From: Chloroflexota bacterium
Lineage (GTDB): Bacteria; Chloroflexota; UBA5177
DNA length: 33,314 bases
Direction: 5' to 3'
Assembly (NCBI GenBank): GCA_025966365.1
Contig: JAICWV010000022.1
Span: 1 to 33,314 of the forward strand
Under the pieces are notes generated by a model. It saw only the letters and a list, made by a program, of their open reading frames with translations, made no database searches and was not told the DNA's origin. Both the position numbers and the translations under genes were made by a program. Of this stretch, positions 7,892-15,792 are shown in pieces (within the stretch, counting starts at the first letter, position 1; each line of letters opens with the position of its first letter).

Positions 7892-9121
7892 ATGAATACA
7901 GTACCGGAGATGCGGGCAGCATTGGAAGCTCGGCTGCCCGAGATGCTCGAACTGCTGGAAACGTTGGTGCGGACGCCCAGCCATGCCGTGCAGCCGGAAG
8001 GTGTCGAGCGTGTCCGTGCGGCGGTCGCCGTCGAGTTGATGGACGCAGGCTTTAGCGTCGAGGCGGTGGGCCTCCCCATGCCCGCGGAGGAGGATGCGTG
8101 GCTGGAAGAGCTGATGCTCCCGGGTGGCAGGTATGGTCCGATCGGTCCCGCGCTGCTGGCGCGGCGGCCGGGCAGCGGACGGGGACGAGGATTGCTGGTG
8201 GGCGACCTCGATACATCCTACGGTCCGGGCGCCTACGCGCGCTTCCCGTACCGGATAGAAGGGAACCGCGCCCTGGGCCCCGGCATCGCCGACATGAAGG
8301 GCGGGCTCGTGGTTCTCACCGCCGCGCTGCGCCTCCTGCATGACCTCGATCTCGCCACGCCCGCGGAGACCTCCGTGGTTCTCTGTCCCGACGAGCAGGC
8401 CGGGAGCCTCCGCTCGCGCTCGCTGGTGCGGGACGAAGCCCGCGGGGCCGACTGGTGCCTGTGTGTGGAGTGCGCCCGCAACGGCGGCAGCCTGATGGGT
8501 GCCCGCGGGCACATCGGCGTTGCCCGCCTGGACGTTCACGGCAAGGAAACGCACGCGGGGAGCAACCATGCTGGCGGCGTTAGCGCCGTGGAAGCGCTGG
8601 CCCGCAAGATTCCGCGCATCAATGCCGTCACCGATCCCGGCCGCGGTGTCTTCGTCACCGTGGCCCAGGTGGGAGGTGGCCGGCGGAGGAGCGTCGTGCC
8701 GGGGGACGCCCACGCCATCATCGACGTGCGGACGCCCGATGCGGCGACCTGGACGTCCGTCGAGGCGGAAATGGCCGCGATCGCGGCCGCCGAGGACCTG
8801 CCGGGAACGACGAGCCGGCTGCGCATCAGGGCGCATCGTCCCGGTGTCGGCTGGACAGCGGGAACCGACCGGCTCATCGACATCGCGCGCGATGCCGGCG
8901 AGGAGGCGGATGTTCATTTCGACGTAATCCGCTCTCCCGCGGCGGGGAGCTCGGCTTTCGCCGGGGAAGCCGGCGTGCCGGTGCTCGACGGCATGGGACC
9001 GATCGGCGGCGACCTCATGACAGATCACGAGTACATCGAGATCCCGTCTCTGATCGACCGCTCCTTGCTTCTGGCCCTGGTGCTTCATCATCTTGCCACC
9101 GACGAATCGTTCTCCCGGTGA
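7892..9121 (+). CDS. M20 family peptidase-like protein related to carboxypeptidase G2, with altered zinc ligands
   Basis: This is a 409-residue M20-fold protein that resembles carboxypeptidase G2 along its length (ARFPYRIEGNRALGPGIADMKGG; HGKETHAGSNHAGGVSAVEAL lid segment). M20 enzymes hydrolyse amide or carbamoyl bonds using two zinc ions. Here three of five ligands are changed: the first His is Asp105 (VGDLDTSY instead of xHxDT), the second Glu of the EE pair is Gln169 (PDEQAGS), and the C-terminal His is missing (GGDLMTDHEYIEI). Asp107, bridging Asp134, the general base Glu168 and Glu193 remain. The frame opens at 7850; ATG 7892 is preferred because GGAGCAGGG precedes it. It is divergent from the importer, suggesting action on the imported compound, but it could be a binding or regulatory pseudoenzyme. 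Confidence 0.85.
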   Translation: MNTVPEMRAALEARLPEMLELLETLVRTPSHAVQPEGVERVRAAVAVELMDAGFSVEAVGLPMPAEEDAWLEELMLPGGRYGPIGPALLARRPGSGRGRGLLVGDLDTSYGPGAYARFPYRIEGNRALGPGIADMKGGLVVLTAALRLLHDLDLATPAETSVVLCPDEQAGSLRSRSLVRDEARGADWCLCVECARNGGSLMGARGHIGVARLDVHGKETHAGSNHAGGVSAVEALARKIPRINAVTDPGRGVFVTVAQVGGGRRRSVVPGDAHAIIDVRTPDAATWTSVEAEMAAIAAAEDLPGTTSRLRIRAHRPGVGWTAGTDRLIDIARDAGEEADVHFDVIRSPAAGSSAFAGEAGVPVLDGMGPIGGDLMTDHEYIEIPSLIDRSLLLALVLHHLATDESFSR

Positions 9122-9129
9122 GTACAGAT

Positions 9130-9155
9130 GGAGCCGGACCACAGGGCCCGGCTCC
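9130..9155. terminator. Bidirectional hairpin between convergent genes
   Basis: GGAGCCGG (9130-9137) pairs with CCGGCTCC (9148-9155) around a 10-nt loop that can add two more pairs. It lies in the 45-bp gap between the M20 gene and the convergent amidohydrolase. No T-run follows. Confidence 0.55.
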
Positions 9156-9166
9156 CGTACCAGTCG

Positions 9167-10621
9167 TCAGACTGCCTGCGGCACGCGCTCCTTGGCCGCG
9201 ACCGGCTCGAAAGCCAGGCCAGGCGAGAGCAGGTTGGTGATAGCGGTGGGCACCTGGGGCACGCCCGCGATATAGCGTCCGTACCCGGGCTTCCCCGTCA
9301 CTTTCCCGTTTTCGGCAATCACCTGGCCACGCAGGAAGGTCATCTCGGGCCCGCCGGTGAGCGTCCAACCGTGATACGGCGTCCAGCCGCACTTGCTGTA
9401 TGCTTCCTCGTCCCGCGGGTGCACTTCTTTGTTCAGATCCACCACCACCAGGTCGGCATCCGCGCCCACCTGGATCGCGCCCTTCTTCGGAAACTGCCCG
9501 ATGACGCGGGCCGGGTTCTCACAGAGCAGCTTGATTGCCCGCTGGAACGACAGCTTGCCGTTGTGGACGTCGGTCAAGATGACCGACAGCATGTCCTGGT
9601 ACTGCGGACTGCCGAAGGGGCCGGTCCATGGGTCCACGTACATCTTTTCCAGATCCTGCAGGGTGTGGGGCGCGTGATCGGAGTCGATGGTGTCGATGGT
9701 GCCGTCATTCAGCGACTCCCAGATGATGGCCATCCGCTCGTCGTCCTCGGTGATGCATCCGCCGGGCAGCGCGCGAGCGCCCTGCTCCTGCATGTCCTTG
9801 CTGGTCAAGTGGTAGTACTTCAGGTCCACCGCGCAGGTAAACCGCTGCCCCTCTTCCTTGGCGCGCTTGATCAGCTTCAGGCTCTCGCCGGCATGTGTGT
9901 GGAGCAGCTGCAGGCGGACCCCTGTCTCCTTCTGGAGACGCAGCAGCACGGCCACCGCCGAGCTCCAGACGATGTCATTGGTATACATCCTGGCGAAGGT
10001 GTTGATATCGCGCGGAGCACCCTCGGCCACGGCCTGGGCGGAGAGCATGTCCATCAGCGGCTGGTTGTAGGGATGCACCAGGCAGGGCAGGCCGGTCTTG
10101 GCGATCTGATCGAAGGCTGCGTAGATCTTCTCGGTCTCACCCATGGCGAGACGCGGATCGTGGGGGTAGCCGCCACTCACCTGGAAGATCTTGTAGCCGG
10201 TGGCGCCCGCCTCGGCCAGGCGCGGAATCTCCTCCAGTTTGGTGCCGGAGACGAAGTGGCCGAAGTCGATGATGCAGGTGTCGTCCGCGATCCGGCGCTT
10301 GTACTCATAGGTCTCGACGTCATCGGTCGGCGGCTCGACGTTCGGCATGTCCACGTAGGTGGTGATGCCACCGACCGCCGCGGCCTGCGATGAGGTCAAA
10401 TAGTCTTCCTTATATTCGTATCCGGGCACGCGCGTGTGCGCGTGCGGGTCCACCAGGCCAGGGATGATGTGCTTGCCGCCGGCATCGACCTCCCGGTCGG
10501 CCCGGGTCTCGTCGTCGCGCGACACCAGACCGGAAATCTGCTCTCCGGTAATCAGGATGTCGGCCTCAATCGGTCCGGCGGGGGTATGGACGGTCGCGTT
10601 TCGGATGCGGGTGTCTGCCAT
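9167..10621 (-). CDS. Cyclic amidohydrolase, dihydroorotase/allantoinase/dihydropyrimidinase family
   Basis: This is a 484-residue metal-dependent cyclic amidohydrolase that would open a ring amide or ureide. The metal site is complete: His60 and His62 (DPHAHTR), Lys144 (GYKIF, the carbamylated bridge), His183 (LVHPYN), a His in LLHTHAG (241/243) and Asp315 (DSDHAPHT). The segment HTRVPGYEYKED is closer to dihydroorotase (HxR-PG-E-KED), where the Arg binds the substrate carboxylate, than to the allantoinase or hydantoinase versions. The typical composite domain GAIQVGADADLVVVDL is near the C terminus. It is the last gene of the operon, 3 bp after the 2Fe-2S subunit gene. No pyr genes are nearby, so a catabolic role is likelier than pyrimidine synthesis. 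The substrate is unknown, perhaps a carboxylated ring. Confidence 0.9.
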   Translation of the reverse strand: MADTRIRNATVHTPAGPIEADILITGEQISGLVSRDDETRADREVDAGGKHIIPGLVDPHAHTRVPGYEYKEDYLTSSQAAAVGGITTYVDMPNVEPPTDDVETYEYKRRIADDTCIIDFGHFVSGTKLEEIPRLAEAGATGYKIFQVSGGYPHDPRLAMGETEKIYAAFDQIAKTGLPCLVHPYNQPLMDMLSAQAVAEGAPRDINTFARMYTNDIVWSSAVAVLLRLQKETGVRLQLLHTHAGESLKLIKRAKEEGQRFTCAVDLKYYHLTSKDMQEQGARALPGGCITEDDERMAIIWESLNDGTIDTIDSDHAPHTLQDLEKMYVDPWTGPFGSPQYQDMLSVILTDVHNGKLSFQRAIKLLCENPARVIGQFPKKGAIQVGADADLVVVDLNKEVHPRDEEAYSKCGWTPYHGWTLTGGPEMTFLRGQVIAENGKVTGKPGYGRYIAGVPQVPTAITNLLSPGLAFEPVAAKERVPQAV

Positions 10622-10624
10622 CGG

Positions 10625-11155
10625 TCATGCCTCCTCGTGGATACTCTCGTGTTCTGCAGTCGTTGCCCTGGTTACTTGTGCAATCGCCCGGGCGATTGCC
10701 GGGTAGGTGCCGCAGCGGCAGATATTGCCACTCAGCCACTCCGCCATCTGGTCATAGGTCGGCGTCGGGTTCTCGTCGAGGAGGGCGCGCGTGGCCATCA
10801 GCTGCCCGGAGGTGCAGAAGCCACACTGCGCCGCCACCTGATCGACAAACGCCTCCTGAATGGGGTCCAGCCGTCCGTCAACTGCCAGACCTTCCACGGT
10901 AGTGACGGCGCGTCCGCCGGCCTCAAAGGCGAGGTAATTGCAGGCGCTTACCGGCCGCCCGTCGACCAGGACGGTGCAGGCGCCGCAGACCTCGGAGTTG
11001 CAGGAGCGCTTGGACCCGGTCAAGCCAAGCCTGAGCCGGAGAAAATCCAGCAGAACCTCCTCCACGGGAACCTCTCCGCTCCACTCCTGCCCGTTGACAC
11101 TGATAGACACCGGCAGGGTCTGTACCGTCGCCACCGGCTCGAGGGTTTCAGTCAC
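10625..11155 (-). CDS. Molybdenum hydroxylase small subunit, [2Fe-2S] (CoxS/XdhC-type)
   Basis: This 176-residue electron-transfer subunit carries both iron-sulfur clusters of a xanthine-dehydrogenase-family enzyme. The plant-ferredoxin-like N-terminal cluster uses Cys52, Cys57, Cys60 and Cys72 (CNSEVCGAC...C). The helical C-terminal domain uses Cys111, Cys114, Cys146 and Cys148 (QCGFCTSGQ and NICRCGTY). It passes electrons from the molybdenum site to FAD. The start is GTG 11155, overlapping the FAD-subunit gene by 8 bp. The tail after the conserved AIARAIA helix (ending AEHESIHEEA) is unremarkable, but the DNA coding for AIARAIA is a 20-bp palindrome. Confidence 0.95.
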   Translation of the reverse strand: MTETLEPVATVQTLPVSISVNGQEWSGEVPVEEVLLDFLRLRLGLTGSKRSCNSEVCGACTVLVDGRPVSACNYLAFEAGGRAVTTVEGLAVDGRLDPIQEAFVDQVAAQCGFCTSGQLMATRALLDENPTPTYDQMAEWLSGNICRCGTYPAIARAIAQVTRATTAEHESIHEEA

Positions 11156-12014
11156 CCATTCCTCCCATCATGGATGTGCGGAGCGCTCGCTCCAGCGCCA
11201 CCACCGTGATATCCAGCTTGTAGGCGGCAGAGCCCAGAAGATCGTCCACCGGCATGAGTACCTCCTCCAGCAACTCCCTGGCGCCGCGGATCGCCTCGAC
11301 GGCATCCTCAACGGTCAGGCCACGAATCCGGCCCTCCAGGTCGGGCAGGCGCACTGCCCGCGGCCCGACACAGCCCACCGCCATCCGCACCTCGTTGACG
11401 ACGTTCCCCCCACTCCGCGCCGCCACGGCCGCGTTGAGGGTGGGCCGGAAGAAGCGCTCGATGCGCTGATAAGCGACGCCCCACCCGGGAGGGAGCGGCT
11501 CCACGCGCACCCGCGCCAGAATCTCTCCGGGTTCCAGCGCCGTCTCGTACATGCCCAGCAGAAAGTCGTCCAGCGGCATGACGCGGCTGCCGCGCGTCGA
11601 TCCCAACTCCACTTCGGCATCCAGCACCAGCAATGGTGTGGCCGGGTCCGCGTGCGGATCGGCAAAACAGAGATTGCCTCCCAGGGTCCCCTGGTTGCGC
11701 ACGCGGATGTTCCCGACGTGGGATTCCGCCTCGGCCAGGAGCGGATAATGCTTCCGAATTTCTCCATCCCGCTCCAGATCCCAATGGGTCACGGCCGCCC
11801 CGATGGAGATGCCCCCGTTCTCGCGGCGGATTCCGTGAAGCTCGGGGATGTGCTTGATATCGATCAGGTACTCGGGCTGGAGCAGGCCCTGACGCATGAG
11901 GAGCAACAGCTCGGCGCCGCCTGCGTATATCGCAGCCGCGTCGTCGTGACGCTCCAATTCCTCTCCGGCCTCGGCAACAGTCCCGGGGCGAAGAAGGCGG
12001 AAGGGCTTAAGCAT
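11148..12014 (-). CDS. Molybdenum hydroxylase medium subunit, FAD-binding (CoxM-type)
   Basis: This 288-residue FAD subunit accepts electrons from the [2Fe-2S] subunit. FAD-binding signatures are AGGAELLLLM (31-40; AGGTDL in most relatives) and VRNQGTLGGNLCFADPHAD (105-123). The C-terminal CO-dehydrogenase flavoprotein domain includes VRMAVGCVGPRAVRLPDLE. It starts at ATG 12014, overlapping the CoxG stop by 8 bp, and overlaps the small-subunit gene by 8 bp. The order large subunit, CoxG, medium, small is rearranged relative to the coxMSL order of aerobic CO dehydrogenase, but all parts are present. Confidence 0.94.
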   Translation of the reverse strand: MLKPFRLLRPGTVAEAGEELERHDDAAAIYAGGAELLLLMRQGLLQPEYLIDIKHIPELHGIRRENGGISIGAAVTHWDLERDGEIRKHYPLLAEAESHVGNIRVRNQGTLGGNLCFADPHADPATPLLVLDAEVELGSTRGSRVMPLDDFLLGMYETALEPGEILARVRVEPLPPGWGVAYQRIERFFRPTLNAAVAARSGGNVVNEVRMAVGCVGPRAVRLPDLEGRIRGLTVEDAVEAIRGARELLEEVLMPVDDLLGSAAYKLDITVVALERALRTSMMGGMGD

Positions 12015-12477
12015 GGCTCCCCTCCAGCTCTTCCTCCGTCAGCGCCGCTCTGAGGTTTTCGGCGAAGCCCTCGACCACCTCGCGCGCTTTGCGCTTGACC
12101 ACGAACTGGCCCAGGGTCGCCAGGACACCGAGCACAACGACGTCGGCGGCCGCTTCCAGCCGCGTCCCGGTGTCATCCCCGTGAAGACGAACTTCGAGGG
12201 TGACGCGCTGGGATGTCCGCAGCTTCTTGTCTTCCCCGGTACAGAGCAGACGAACCAGGGAGAGTGGCGCGCGCTCCTCGACGGTAACATCCATATCAAA
12301 GGCCACTTTGTAGGGACCGACCTTGTCCTCGAACCGGGCCACGTAGCTCCGTTCCGGCTCGACCTCGCGGACGCTCACGCAGCCGGGCAGACAGGCAGCC
12401 ACCGGCTGGATCTGCCAGAGAAACGCCCACACTTCCTCGGTGGAGGCCGGTACGTGTATCTGCTCCTCGAATCGCAT
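12007..12477 (-). CDS. CoxG-like SRPBCC domain protein (carbon monoxide dehydrogenase subunit G family)
   Basis: This is a 156-residue single-domain SRPBCC (START-like) protein. It begins FEEQIHVPASTEEVWAFLWQIQPVAACLPGCVSV, the classic CoxG opening (V-A-x-x-x-PG), followed by the VGPYKVAFDMDVTVEE and TRLEAAADVVVLGVLATLG strands. CoxG proteins accompany molybdenum hydroxylases and are implicated in membrane attachment or quinone delivery in CO dehydrogenase; in other hydroxylase operons their exact job is open. It lacks the long C-terminal membrane-anchor extension of some CoxG proteins. It sits 9 bp after the large subunit and overlaps the FAD subunit, so it clearly belongs to the complex. 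Confidence 0.88.
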   Translation of the reverse strand: MRFEEQIHVPASTEEVWAFLWQIQPVAACLPGCVSVREVEPERSYVARFEDKVGPYKVAFDMDVTVEERAPLSLVRLLCTGEDKKLRTSQRVTLEVRLHGDDTGTRLEAAADVVVLGVLATLGQFVVKRKAREVVEGFAENLRAALTEEELEGSHA

Positions 12478-12486
12478 CTGGCTCCC

Positions 12487-14862
12487 CTAACCCTGCTGCC
12501 GCACCGCGCTCAGGACTTTCTCCGGAGTGAATGGCACGGAGGTGACCTGAACGCCGATGGCATCGTAAATGGCGTTGGCAACGGCCGGAATTGTGGCCGG
12601 TAGCGACGTCTGCGACATCCCCTTGGATCCGAAGGGACCGGGACCGTCCCCGTTTTCGATGAGCATGGCGTCGAACGCCTCGGGAATATCGCGCATGAGC
12701 GGCAGCCGGTACTGGAAGGGATCGGCGTTGAGCAGCTGCTCCTCCTCATAGACCAAGTCCTCGAAGAGCGAGAGCCCGATTCCCATCACGGCTCCTCCCT
12801 CCGCCTGGGTTCGGGCCGCGCCGTAATGGAGCGCCTTGCCCACATCCGCCACCACCGCCAGCTGGAGCAGGCGCGTCTCGCCGGTGTCGAGATCGACCTC
12901 GACCTCCGCTGCTGCCGCTCCCGGCGCCCAGTGATCGAGACCACCGAAGGCCCGGTCGGGCGAAGGCGCGTAGCTGTAGGCGCCAAGCCCTTTGAGTGAG
13001 ACCACGCCTTCGAAGGAGGGCGCGGCGGCAAAGGCCTGGACGATTCCGGCGTACGGATAGCGCTCGCTCCCGCGCGAGACGGCGCCGTCTGCCACCGTCC
13101 ACTCCTGTGCGTCGCCGCCGTGGATCTGAGAAGCGCCATCTGCCAGCTCGCGCTTCAGGCTCTCACAGGCTTTGAGGACGGCGTTGCCCATTTGAACGGT
13201 GGTGCGCTGGGCGGAGGAGCCCTCGAAGTGCAGGTCGTGGCCGGTATCCGGCTCGCCGACCCGGACCATCTCCTGTGGAATGCCGAGCGAGCGAGCGGCC
13301 ACGGTGCTGATCATGTTGTAGGTGCCGCCGCCCAGATCCGGGGCGGCGTGCGAGATCTTGACGGTTCCGTCGCCGTACATGGTGGCCATGGCATAGGCCC
13401 GGCCGGCGCCCTGCGCGCCGTGGCGCAGCGAGAGGGCGATGCCCCGTCCCCGTGCGACCCGGCGAGCCCCGATCTCCATCGGACCTTCCCCTCCGGCGTT
13501 GCCGTCCCAGCCGATCGACTCCGCGGCCATCAGCAGCATGCGGTCCAGGTCAGCATCCATGGGCGGGGTATCGGCCGGATATTCCACCCCCTGCACCTTC
13601 CAGGAGTCGGCGATATACCGGCCACGCAGCGGCACGTTTTGCAGGCGAAGCTGAAGCGGCGAGATGTTGAGCTCCCGTGCAATCCGGTCCATGAGCGCTT
13701 CGACGCCGAAGGTCGTCTGCGATTTGCCGGTTCCCCGGAAGGAGGCCGCAGGCACCTTGTTGGTGTAGGCGGTCTGCGCGCGGACGCGGAAGTTGGGTAT
13801 GGCATAGGCGCCCCAGGAGGAGATGCACATATTGCGGGTCACCAAACGGGCGCCGGTGAAATAGGCGCCGGTATCCACTTCGAGCCGCACGTCCAGCGCC
13901 GTCAGCTTGCCGTCGTTGGTAACCCCGGCACGCGCCCGATAGAGTGCGGCGTGCCGGGCAGTCACCCGGAAGCTCTGCTCGGCGGTGGCGAAGAGCCGTA
14001 CCGGGCGTCCGATGCGGCGCGACATCGCCATGGCGCCCATGATGGCGGGCGTGATTTTCTTGGACCCGAAGGCGCCGCCCAGTGGGGGAACACGCACGCG
14101 AACGCGATCGGGATCGATGCCGAAGATCTCGGCGATCTGATCGGCCGGGCTGAAGGGCTTGTTGGTGGCAAACCAGAGATCCACCCCTTCGTCGGTGAAG
14201 TTGACCAGGCAGCCCCCGGAGGGCTCCATGGGGTGATGGAAGACGTTTCCGGTGTAATAGGCCCCATCAATAATGCGGTCGGCTGCAGCCAGACCCGCCT
14301 CCACGTCGCCCCACTCGAAGCTGTCCTCGTGCGCCAGGTTGGTGCCAAGGTCCTCATGAATCAGTGGGGCGCCCGGGGCCATGGCCTCGGCGAAGGAGAA
14401 GACGGTGGGAAGTATCTCCCAGTCAATGTCCACCAGCTCGGCCGCGTGCTGCGCCGTGCGCAGGTCCTCCGCCACCACGATCCCAAGAAAGTCGCCGTCA
14501 AACCGCGCTTTGTCGGTGGTGACGAAATGCTGGTCCGCGGTCTCGCCGTGCTCGCGCGTGTGTCCGCGATACTCGCCGACCCGAACGCCGGGATCGAGCC
14601 CGTCCAGGGTATCTCGATGCAGAACGCCCAGGACACCGGGGAGGGCCTCGGCGCGGGAGGAATCGATGGAGACCACGCGAGCGTGCGAGTAGGGGCTCTT
14701 GATCGGCCAGGCGTAGACGGTGCCGGGAAGATCCGGAATATCGTCGAGGTAGTGCGCCTGCCCGGTCACTTTTTCCAGCAGATCGATGCGAGGTCCGTAC
14801 TCCCAGGCCTCGACCGGGCGCGTGGGGGCTGCTTTGCGGCGGGGACGGTCGGTGATCACCAT
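12487..14862 (-). CDS. Molybdenum hydroxylase large subunit (xanthine dehydrogenase family), catalytic Glu replaced by Gln
   Basis: This 791-residue molybdopterin-binding subunit hydroxylates a substrate carbon, usually on a heterocycle or aldehyde. The aldehyde-oxidase hammerhead domain is at about 25-155 (DLLEKVTGQAHYLDD). Cofactor motifs are GGAFGSK (262-268), AASFRGTGKSQ (372-382), HGAQGAG (481-487), PDLGGGTYNM (508-517) and EGSSAQRTTVQMGN (547-560). In the C-terminal motif where the family has GxKGxGE, this protein reads GSKGMSQ, so the essential active-site Glu is Gln751 (codon 12610-12612). It lacks the AYxCSFR loop of form I CO dehydrogenase. The open frame reaches 15054, but ATG 14862 follows the deacetylase stop by 7 bp and starts the conserved protein; no strong ribosome site is visible there. 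Confidence 0.92.
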   Translation of the reverse strand: MVITDRPRRKAAPTRPVEAWEYGPRIDLLEKVTGQAHYLDDIPDLPGTVYAWPIKSPYSHARVVSIDSSRAEALPGVLGVLHRDTLDGLDPGVRVGEYRGHTREHGETADQHFVTTDKARFDGDFLGIVVAEDLRTAQHAAELVDIDWEILPTVFSFAEAMAPGAPLIHEDLGTNLAHEDSFEWGDVEAGLAAADRIIDGAYYTGNVFHHPMEPSGGCLVNFTDEGVDLWFATNKPFSPADQIAEIFGIDPDRVRVRVPPLGGAFGSKKITPAIMGAMAMSRRIGRPVRLFATAEQSFRVTARHAALYRARAGVTNDGKLTALDVRLEVDTGAYFTGARLVTRNMCISSWGAYAIPNFRVRAQTAYTNKVPAASFRGTGKSQTTFGVEALMDRIARELNISPLQLRLQNVPLRGRYIADSWKVQGVEYPADTPPMDADLDRMLLMAAESIGWDGNAGGEGPMEIGARRVARGRGIALSLRHGAQGAGRAYAMATMYGDGTVKISHAAPDLGGGTYNMISTVAARSLGIPQEMVRVGEPDTGHDLHFEGSSAQRTTVQMGNAVLKACESLKRELADGASQIHGGDAQEWTVADGAVSRGSERYPYAGIVQAFAAAPSFEGVVSLKGLGAYSYAPSPDRAFGGLDHWAPGAAAAEVEVDLDTGETRLLQLAVVADVGKALHYGAARTQAEGGAVMGIGLSLFEDLVYEEEQLLNADPFQYRLPLMRDIPEAFDAMLIENGDGPGPFGSKGMSQTSLPATIPAVANAIYDAIGVQVTSVPFTPEKVLSAVRQQG

Positions 14863-14869
14863 GGCCGGA

Positions 14870-15784
14870 CTACACGCAGAGCGCGGCGAGCTCGCCGCAG
14901 GTTGCAAACCACACGCCGGGATGTGCCAGTGCGTGCTGGATGAAGTGCTCCAGCGCCCAGGAGCGGAAGGGACGGCCCGAGACCCGCGGGTGCATGGTGA
15001 TGGAGCAGATCCTGGGCTCGTCGGCCGATTCCTTATAGAGAACGTCAAACTCACAGCGCCAGCTGTTCAGAACGTGCTGGGGGCTGGCGTAGAAGTTCCC
15101 ACCCGCGTGCGTGGTGTAGCTGGAGACGGGCATGAGGTACATGTTGGAGTCGTCCATGCAGGATGGCAGGGCCAGGATGCGCCCGTTCGGGCGCTCGATC
15201 CAGAAGGGGAGGTCGTCGTTGGGGTAGCTGGCGTCCCACTGATAGCCTGCTTCGATCAAGGCATCCAGGGTCGGGCCGGTGGTGGTGTACTGCGGGGAGC
15301 GCCAGCCGCGCGGCCGCTCGCCCGAGACGCGCTCGATGGCGGCGGTGGCCCGATCGACTTCTTCCCGCAAGGCCGCCTCATCCATCTGGTGCATGGGCCA
15401 GTGGGCATAGCTATGGACCGCCAATTCGTGGCCGGCCTCGGGAATGGCGCGGATGACGTCGGGGTACCAGTCGGCGGTCGAGCCGCAGGTCGGGAAGGTC
15501 GCCTTCACCCCGTACTCGCCGAGGATGCGGAGAATCCGCTTCAGCCCGGCCTTGATCTCATACTGCCGCTCCATCTGGTCGACATAGTTGATGGAGCCGT
15601 CGCGGCGCATGGTGGTCTGGTAATTGGGCCTGGCCGCGTCGATATCTCCCTGGGTGTCAAAGGTGAGGAGCACGGCCAGGCGGGTGCGCTGCGGCCAGTT
15701 GTCGAGCAGCCGGGTGGGAGCGGTGGTCCCGAAGGTCTCCTCCCAGGAATGCGGTCCCCAGGTTTCCGAAGCAAGCATGGTCAT
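14870..15784 (-). CDS. Polysaccharide-deacetylase-fold amidohydrolase (PuuE/allantoinase-like)
   Basis: This is a 304-residue NodB-fold (carbohydrate esterase 4-like) protein. Motif 1 is LTFDTQGD (40-47; a family Asp pair with a Gln insert), motif 2 is HSYAHW (124-129), and motif 3 is WRSPQYTT (161-168). A late ITMHPRVSGRP supplies the histidine that completes the site. There is no signal peptide, so it works in the cytoplasm. This rules against cell-wall deacetylation and fits the PuuE group, cytoplasmic NodB-fold hydrolases that act on small amides such as allantoin. The neighbours are a flavin monooxygenase (8 bp upstream) and a molybdenum hydroxylase. It provides a second amide-opening activity besides the amidohydrolase at 9167-10621. 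The substrate is inferred only. Confidence 0.85.
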   Translation of the reverse strand: MTMLASETWGPHSWEETFGTTAPTRLLDNWPQRTRLAVLLTFDTQGDIDAARPNYQTTMRRDGSINYVDQMERQYEIKAGLKRILRILGEYGVKATFPTCGSTADWYPDVIRAIPEAGHELAVHSYAHWPMHQMDEAALREEVDRATAAIERVSGERPRGWRSPQYTTTGPTLDALIEAGYQWDASYPNDDLPFWIERPNGRILALPSCMDDSNMYLMPVSSYTTHAGGNFYASPQHVLNSWRCEFDVLYKESADEPRICSITMHPRVSGRPFRSWALEHFIQHALAHPGVWFATCGELAALCV

Positions 15785-15792
15785 ACCGGCGC

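Noticed and set aside
7841-9142. A 433-codon minus-strand frame opposite the M20 gene
   Set aside because: The plus-strand frame matches carboxypeptidase G2 along its length; the minus frame matches nothing.
10625-14862. Aerobic carbon monoxide dehydrogenase (form I)
   Set aside because: The CoxG, CoxM and CoxS likenesses invite this, but the large subunit lacks the AYxCSFR active-site loop and the operon contains ring-opening enzymes.
13120-14943. A 607-codon open frame on the plus strand opposite the molybdenum subunit gene
   Set aside because: It is antisense to a gene with clear family motifs and its translation has no recognisable domain; high GC produces such frames.
14870-15784. Cell-wall or chitin polysaccharide deacetylase
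   Set aside because: No signal peptide or membrane anchor, and the gene is embedded in a catabolic operon; the PuuE-like reading fits better.
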